Assembly (NCBI RefSeq): GCF_016658865.1
Contig: NZ_CP067992.1
Location: 1,383,001 to 1,447,000 of the forward strand
DNA from: Streptococcus mitis
GTDB taxonomy: Bacteria > Bacillota > Bacilli > Lactobacillales > Streptococcaceae
Direction: 5' to 3'
DNA length: 64,000 nucleotides
Shown here: piece by piece, positions 60,747 to 64,000 of the stretch
Numbering within the stretch: the first letter of the stretch is position 1
Layout of the letters: each line of letters begins with the position of its first letter
Program-made: the position numbers and the translations under genes
Notes under the pieces: model-generated
Told to the model about the DNA's origin: nothing
The model's input: only the letters and a program-made list of their open reading frames with translations
Database searches by the model: none

Positions 60747-62666
60747 CTAAGTTATTTTATTGAACATATATCTTACTTTATCTATCCGACTATTTAGACG
60801 ACGGGGCTGGCAAACAGGTTCACCGGTAGTAACATGGTACCCTTTTAACTCTGTTAAACAAACACTACGTCCATTTGTAAAGAAAGTTAAATCACTACGA
60901 TATTCTTGAATACACCGAGCAGGGATTTCTCCACTAAGAATGACCTCATTATTTTTCAATTGAGTGTCTACGATGTTCGCACAATATTTAGGAGCATCGT
61001 TGTATGCTCGTGAAAGATATTCCTGTGGCGCATAAATTTTAAAACTAAGATATGGCTCTAACAATTCTGTTCCAGCTTTTTTTAAGACTTGTTCCAATAC
61101 AATAGGAGCAAGCATCCGAAAATCTGCTGGGGTACTAACAGGGCTATAGTATAAGCCATACTTAAAACAGATTTTACAGTCCGTCACATTCCAACCATAC
61201 AATCCTTGTTCACAGCCATAGCGTATCCCCTCCATAACTGCATTTTGAAACGATTGATTTAAGTATCCAAGAGAAACCGAGCTCTCATACTGTACTCCGC
61301 TCCCTAATGGAAGCGGTGCTACAGATAGACCAATGGAAGCCCAGAAAGGATTCGGTGGAACTTCGATGTGAATGGTATACTCTGCTTTTTTTAACGGTCT
61401 TTCCATATAAATGACTGTAGGCTCTTTTATTTCTATCTCCACATGATACTTTTCTTGCAGCAGAGCACAAGTCACTTCCATTTGTACTTTCCCTAAGAAA
61501 GAAAGTATGATTTCATGTGTCGCAGAATCCACATAATATCGCAGAAGCGGGTCACTGTCGGAGATTTCTAAAAGTGCATCAAGTAACATTTCCCTTTGTT
61601 GAGGTTTGCTCGGTTCAACAGTCGTTTGCAGCAGAGGGAGGGGATTTTCAATTCTCTCTCTCTGTGGCAATAGCTTTGTATCTCCAAGAACACTATTTAA
61701 CTTCAAAAACTCATTCTGCAAAATAACAATTTCCCCGGAATAAGCCTTATCGATTTTACATAATTCACCATTTATTGAAGTATACATTTCTGTAATTTTT
61801 ATTTTTTCCTTTTCCGATATTCTAACCGAATCTCGCAAATGCAGTACGCCACTATAAAGACGTATATATGCAAGACGCTGTCTTTTTTCCGAATACTCAA
61901 TTTTGAAAACTTTTCCGCAAAGTTCAGACTGACCTCGATGTGTTGATGAATAAAATTTATTCGTAATCACTTCTATAAGGTTATCAATCCCTATATTGTT
62001 TTTTGCACTTCCGTGATAAACAGGGAACAGGGAACAATTATGAAATCTTATGCTTTCCTCTTGTTTGAGTTCCAATGCTTCTAATGATTTACCGGACATA
62101 TATTTCTCTAAAAGGTCATCGTTTCCCTCTATTACCGTATCCCATTGTTCAGATTCGGTAAAGTTCGTCACACACATATTAGGATACAGTTCTACCTTCT
62201 GTTTGATTACAATTTCGGCAGAAAGTTTCTCTTTAATATCCTGATAAACCGTTGATAAATCAATTCCATTTTGGTCAATCTTATTGATAAAAAAGATTGT
62301 GGGAATCCCCATTTTCCTAAGTGCATGAAATAATATACGAGTTTGTGCTTGTACGCCATCTTTTGCAGAAATCAGTAGAATTGCCCCATCTAAAACTGAT
62401 AATGAACGATATACTTCTGCTAAGAAATCCATATGTCCTGGCGTGTCTATGATGTTCACCTTCGTATTTTCCCACTGAAAAGAGGTTATCGCCGTCTGAA
62501 TTGTAATTCCTCTCTGACGTTCTAAAAGCGTATTATCCGTTTTCGTTGTACCTCTGTCCACGCTTCCTAATTCTGTAATCGCTCCACTGTTATATAATAA
62601 GCTTTCTGTTAAGGTAGTTTTTCCCGCATCAACATGAGCTAAAACTCCAATATTAATAATTTTCAT
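60747..62666 (-). CDS. tet(M): Ribosomal protection protein TetM (tetracycline resistance)
   Basis: 639 residues from ATG 62666 ([20 protein letters not shown]); a longer opening five codons upstream is not the start. An EF-G-like GTPase that removes tetracycline from the ribosome. G1 is AHVDAGKT, G3 DTPGHMDF, G4 NKIDQNG. Domain IV and the C-terminal helix ([17 protein letters not shown]) are complete. GGAGG lies eight bases ahead. No frameshift or stop is present, so resistance is expected. It differs by scattered substitutions from the Tn916 allele. Confidence 0.98.
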   Translation of the reverse strand: MKIINIGVLAHVDAGKTTLTESLLYNSGAITELGSVDRGTTKTDNTLLERQRGITIQTAITSFQWENTKVNIIDTPGHMDFLAEVYRSLSVLDGAILLISAKDGVQAQTRILFHALRKMGIPTIFFINKIDQNGIDLSTVYQDIKEKLSAEIVIKQKVELYPNMCVTNFTESEQWDTVIEGNDDLLEKYMSGKSLEALELKQEESIRFHNCSLFPVYHGSAKNNIGIDNLIEVITNKFYSSTHRGQSELCGKVFKIEYSEKRQRLAYIRLYSGVLHLRDSVRISEKEKIKITEMYTSINGELCKIDKAYSGEIVILQNEFLKLNSVLGDTKLLPQRERIENPLPLLQTTVEPSKPQQREMLLDALLEISDSDPLLRYYVDSATHEIILSFLGKVQMEVTCALLQEKYHVEIEIKEPTVIYMERPLKKAEYTIHIEVPPNPFWASIGLSVAPLPLGSGVQYESSVSLGYLNQSFQNAVMEGIRYGCEQGLYGWNVTDCKICFKYGLYYSPVSTPADFRMLAPIVLEQVLKKAGTELLEPYLSFKIYAPQEYLSRAYNDAPKYCANIVDTQLKNNEVILSGEIPARCIQEYRSDLTFFTNGRSVCLTELKGYHVTTGEPVCQPRRLNSRIDKVRYMFNKIT

Positions 62667-62734
62667 GTGATTTTCCTCCATTCAAAAGCCCAAAAGGGCA
62701 TCCAATTATTTGTTCCCACTATCAAATTGACAGT

Positions 62735-62758
62735 TTATTTAAGAATACCTTGCCGCAT
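62735..62758 (-). CDS. tet(M) leader peptide, MRQGILK
   Basis: Seven codons (ATG 62758) behind AAAAGGAG (62768-62775), the first short ORF of the tet(M) leader known from Tn916. The sequence after it jumps directly to GGATGCCC TTTTGGGC and the tet(M) ribosome site, without the second leader ORF start and attenuator stem of the standard leader. Confidence 0.7.
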   Translation of the reverse strand: MRQGILK

Positions 62759-62789
62759 ATTTATTAACTCCTTTTAAATAGATACTTAA

Positions 62790-62818
62790 ATTATAGCACG
62801 TAAGAGCATATTTGTAAA
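62790..62818 (-). promoter_or_regulatory. tet(M) promoter
   Basis: Minus strand TTTACA (62813-62818), 17-bp spacer, TATAAT (62790-62795). The -10 is perfect; I remember TATTAT at this place in Tn916. Confidence 0.85.
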
Positions 62819-62887
62819 GGAATCTCCAATTTTTTATCAAAGAGAGTACGTGATTACAAAATAGCTGTAATAATGTACCAATATTTG

Positions 62888-63871
62888 TTATTTTACAATC
62901 TTCCAATTACTCCCGTTCTTTTCAAGTACCAAATCAAATTGAGATACCTGCGTTGCTTTGGTCTGCTGGTCGATATACTCCACTGTCAGCGATACCGTGA
63001 CTTGATTATCCTTACGATTGTGAATAGGATTTACCAGTTCTTGAAAGATGTACTCTTTTCCGATTGGTTTTAATATCCCGTCATTCACATAGTAGGAAAG
63101 TTCACTGGCTGTCGCTGTAGGATAGAGCTTGAAGAACGTCGTTAAAAACTCATTGATTTCATTGGTTGTAATGGAATCAACCGTCCCCTCACTTTCAATG
63201 GCTTTTGGTTTATAACTTGATTTCTTAGGTATGTTGGTAATGGTCGGATTCTTAACCAGTACCATATTTCCAGAACCATCTACATAGACACTCACTATAT
63301 AAGCAGAGTGGACGGTCTTTGTATTTTCTCCCTCTGTAATGAGCTGGTCTACACTGTAGGTTACATTAAACTCATTGTCGCCAGTTGGCTCTACCGTCCA
63401 TATCTGAAATCCTCTTACAGAAGACGATACAGGAATATCTTTGCGTACTGTATCAACATTGAGAGCTTGAAGTTCATCTGTCAGATAGCCTTTTAGACTT
63501 TCCATTCGATTATCAATGGACTTATCGGATTGCTCCCATGAATAGTAGACTTTCGCAAAGTTCTCTACAAAATTTTCTACATGATGAGTATCAACGTATT
63601 CCTTTTCTATGATAGTTGTTTCGTGAATAGTATGAGTATCTATAGCTGTAAAGTGCTTGAATATCGCAAAGCCGAAATGTTTTTCGCCAGCTTCAGCAGG
63701 AAACACCACCACAATATCATCTGCTCTTTGAACATCAGAATAGAGATTATAGCTTCTTGATAAGACAGTTAGCCGTCCGTTGATTCTTCGCTGAACGACT
63801 TTATCCTCGCCAGCAAATTCTAAATTGCCGAATGTTTTTTCCATGTTGGGAATCACAAATTTAAGTTCCAT
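62888..63871 (-). CDS. Chimeric ORF: Orf23 N terminus fused to TcpC (Orf13) C-terminal region
   Basis: 327 residues in one frame. Residues 1-67 (MELKFVIPNMEKTFGNLEFA ... AGEKHFGF) match the start of Tn916 Orf23, a DUF961/YdcP protein. From about residue 70 (FKHFTAIDTHTIHETTIIEK) to the end the sequence is that of Orf13/TcpC, the VirB8-like conjugation protein (ASELSYYVNDGILKPIGKEY; LVLEKNGSNWKIVK). TcpC's cytosolic part and membrane helix are missing, so the product should not reach the membrane. The junction is near 63660-63675. It records a deletion of orf14-orf22. Confidence 0.87.
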   Translation of the reverse strand: MELKFVIPNMEKTFGNLEFAGEDKVVQRRINGRLTVLSRSYNLYSDVQRADDIVVVFPAEAGEKHFGFAIFKHFTAIDTHTIHETTIIEKEYVDTHHVENFVENFAKVYYSWEQSDKSIDNRMESLKGYLTDELQALNVDTVRKDIPVSSSVRGFQIWTVEPTGDNEFNVTYSVDQLITEGENTKTVHSAYIVSVYVDGSGNMVLVKNPTITNIPKKSSYKPKAIESEGTVDSITTNEINEFLTTFFKLYPTATASELSYYVNDGILKPIGKEYIFQELVNPIHNRKDNQVTVSLTVEYIDQQTKATQVSQFDLVLEKNGSNWKIVK

Positions 63872-63893
63872 ATTTTTACCTATCCTTTCTTTT

Positions 63894-63968
63894 TTATTGG
63901 CTGAATGAATGTTTGATGGTCTTAAAGAGTGGGGAACGACCTTTTGATTCTTGATTTTTTGTTTTCAT
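63894..63968 (-). CDS. Small ORF upstream of the orf23 start
   Basis: 24 residues, MKTKNQESKGRSPLFKTIKH then SFSQ, ATG 63968 behind AAAGGAAG with a seven-base gap. The strong ribosome site and the tight 22-base spacing to the next gene argue that it is translated. Basic, no recognised family. It lies where the start of the Tn916 left-end operon is expected. Confidence 0.5.
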   Translation of the reverse strand: MKTKNQESKGRSPLFKTIKHSFSQ

Positions 63969-64000
63969 AAGTTCACTTCCTTTCAAAATCGGGTAAAAAA

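Larger units (their letters stand above)
56749..64000 (-). mobile_element. Tn916-family element (right part), internally deleted, with tet(M)
   Basis: Gene order from the right end is int, xis, orf8, orf7, orf10, orf9 (opposite strand), orf6, tet(M), then a fused orf13/orf23 ORF; the left end is beyond the window. The right boundary is placed near 56749 (CAAAGTATAAATTTC), where the sequence I associate with the Tn916 end stops; this is from memory. The conjugation genes orf14-orf22 are absent between the fused halves, so self-transfer should be lost, while int and xis are intact. Confidence 0.88.

Overview
This window is chromosomal DNA of a low-GC Gram-positive coccus of the mitis-group streptococci (S. 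pneumoniae / S. mitis / S. oralis). The evidence is the gene set (pdxST, nox, glyQS with a T-box, pgdA, ezrA, clpE, metK with an SMK-type leader, ptsG, ftsEX, prfB with its programmed frameshift, livJHMGF, clpP, upp, comEB, manA), two BOX repeats, an ISL3-type remnant and CtsR operators. Several proteins (EzrA, the PrtA-like protease) differ from the pneumococcal versions I remember. A commensal mitis/oralis strain is therefore as likely as S. pneumoniae; this is inference. No rRNA, tRNA or CRISPR array was seen.

Layout. 0-9.1 kb: partial GNAT gene, DUF1836 protein plus hemolysin III, vitamin B6 synthase (pdxST), NADH oxidase, then an ApbE flavin transferase with two FMN-reductase-like proteins, and an intact IS150-group insertion sequence. 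9.2-19.6 kb: DUF896 protein, glyQ/glyS with a T-box leader, a 1636-residue LPXTG subtilase and the peptidoglycan deacetylase PgdA. 19.7-25.9 kb: HAD phosphatase-gyrB-ezrA operon, ISL3 remnant, amino-acid ABC transporter. 26-36.8 kb: DUF1797, clpE, NUDIX, DUF1827, GNAT, metK, DEAD-box helicase, BOX element, EEP-family nuclease, glucose PTS. 37-45.4 kb: ftsX-ftsE-prfB, CBS/ACT protein, branched-chain amino-acid transporter. 45.5-56.6 kb: YlbG-like, clpP, upp, comEB, a TetR regulator, DegV, a flavoprotein, DUF1697, a TipAL-type MerR regulator, a sodium symporter, manA, a frameshifted GH1 glycosidase and a small membrane-peptide gene broken at a run of nine A.

56.75-64 kb is the right part of a Tn916-family element in reverse orientation: int, xis, orf8, orf7, orf10, orf9, a KTR-type orf6, tet(M), and an ORF fusing the start of orf23 to the end of orf13 (TcpC). 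The fusion means the conjugation block between those genes is absent here. The tet(M) leader also lacks the attenuator known from Tn916 and has a consensus promoter. The element therefore looks like a transfer-defective tetracycline-resistance cassette that keeps its integrase and excisionase.

The most interesting local system is the ApbE trio (4.8-7.6 kb). The 414-residue flavin-reductase-like protein ends in a Gly/His/Ala-rich tail with two DATSGAS motifs that match the ApbE flavinylation consensus. ApbE is encoded just upstream and has no signal peptide, which suggests a cytosolic, doubly flavinylated redox protein. Other points of note are a duplicated core inside the metK SMK leader, an IS inserted in a terminator loop, two apparently leaderless genes, a BOX repeat in the leader of a MerR gene with a 19-bp-spacer promoter, and triple hairpin repeats after livF.
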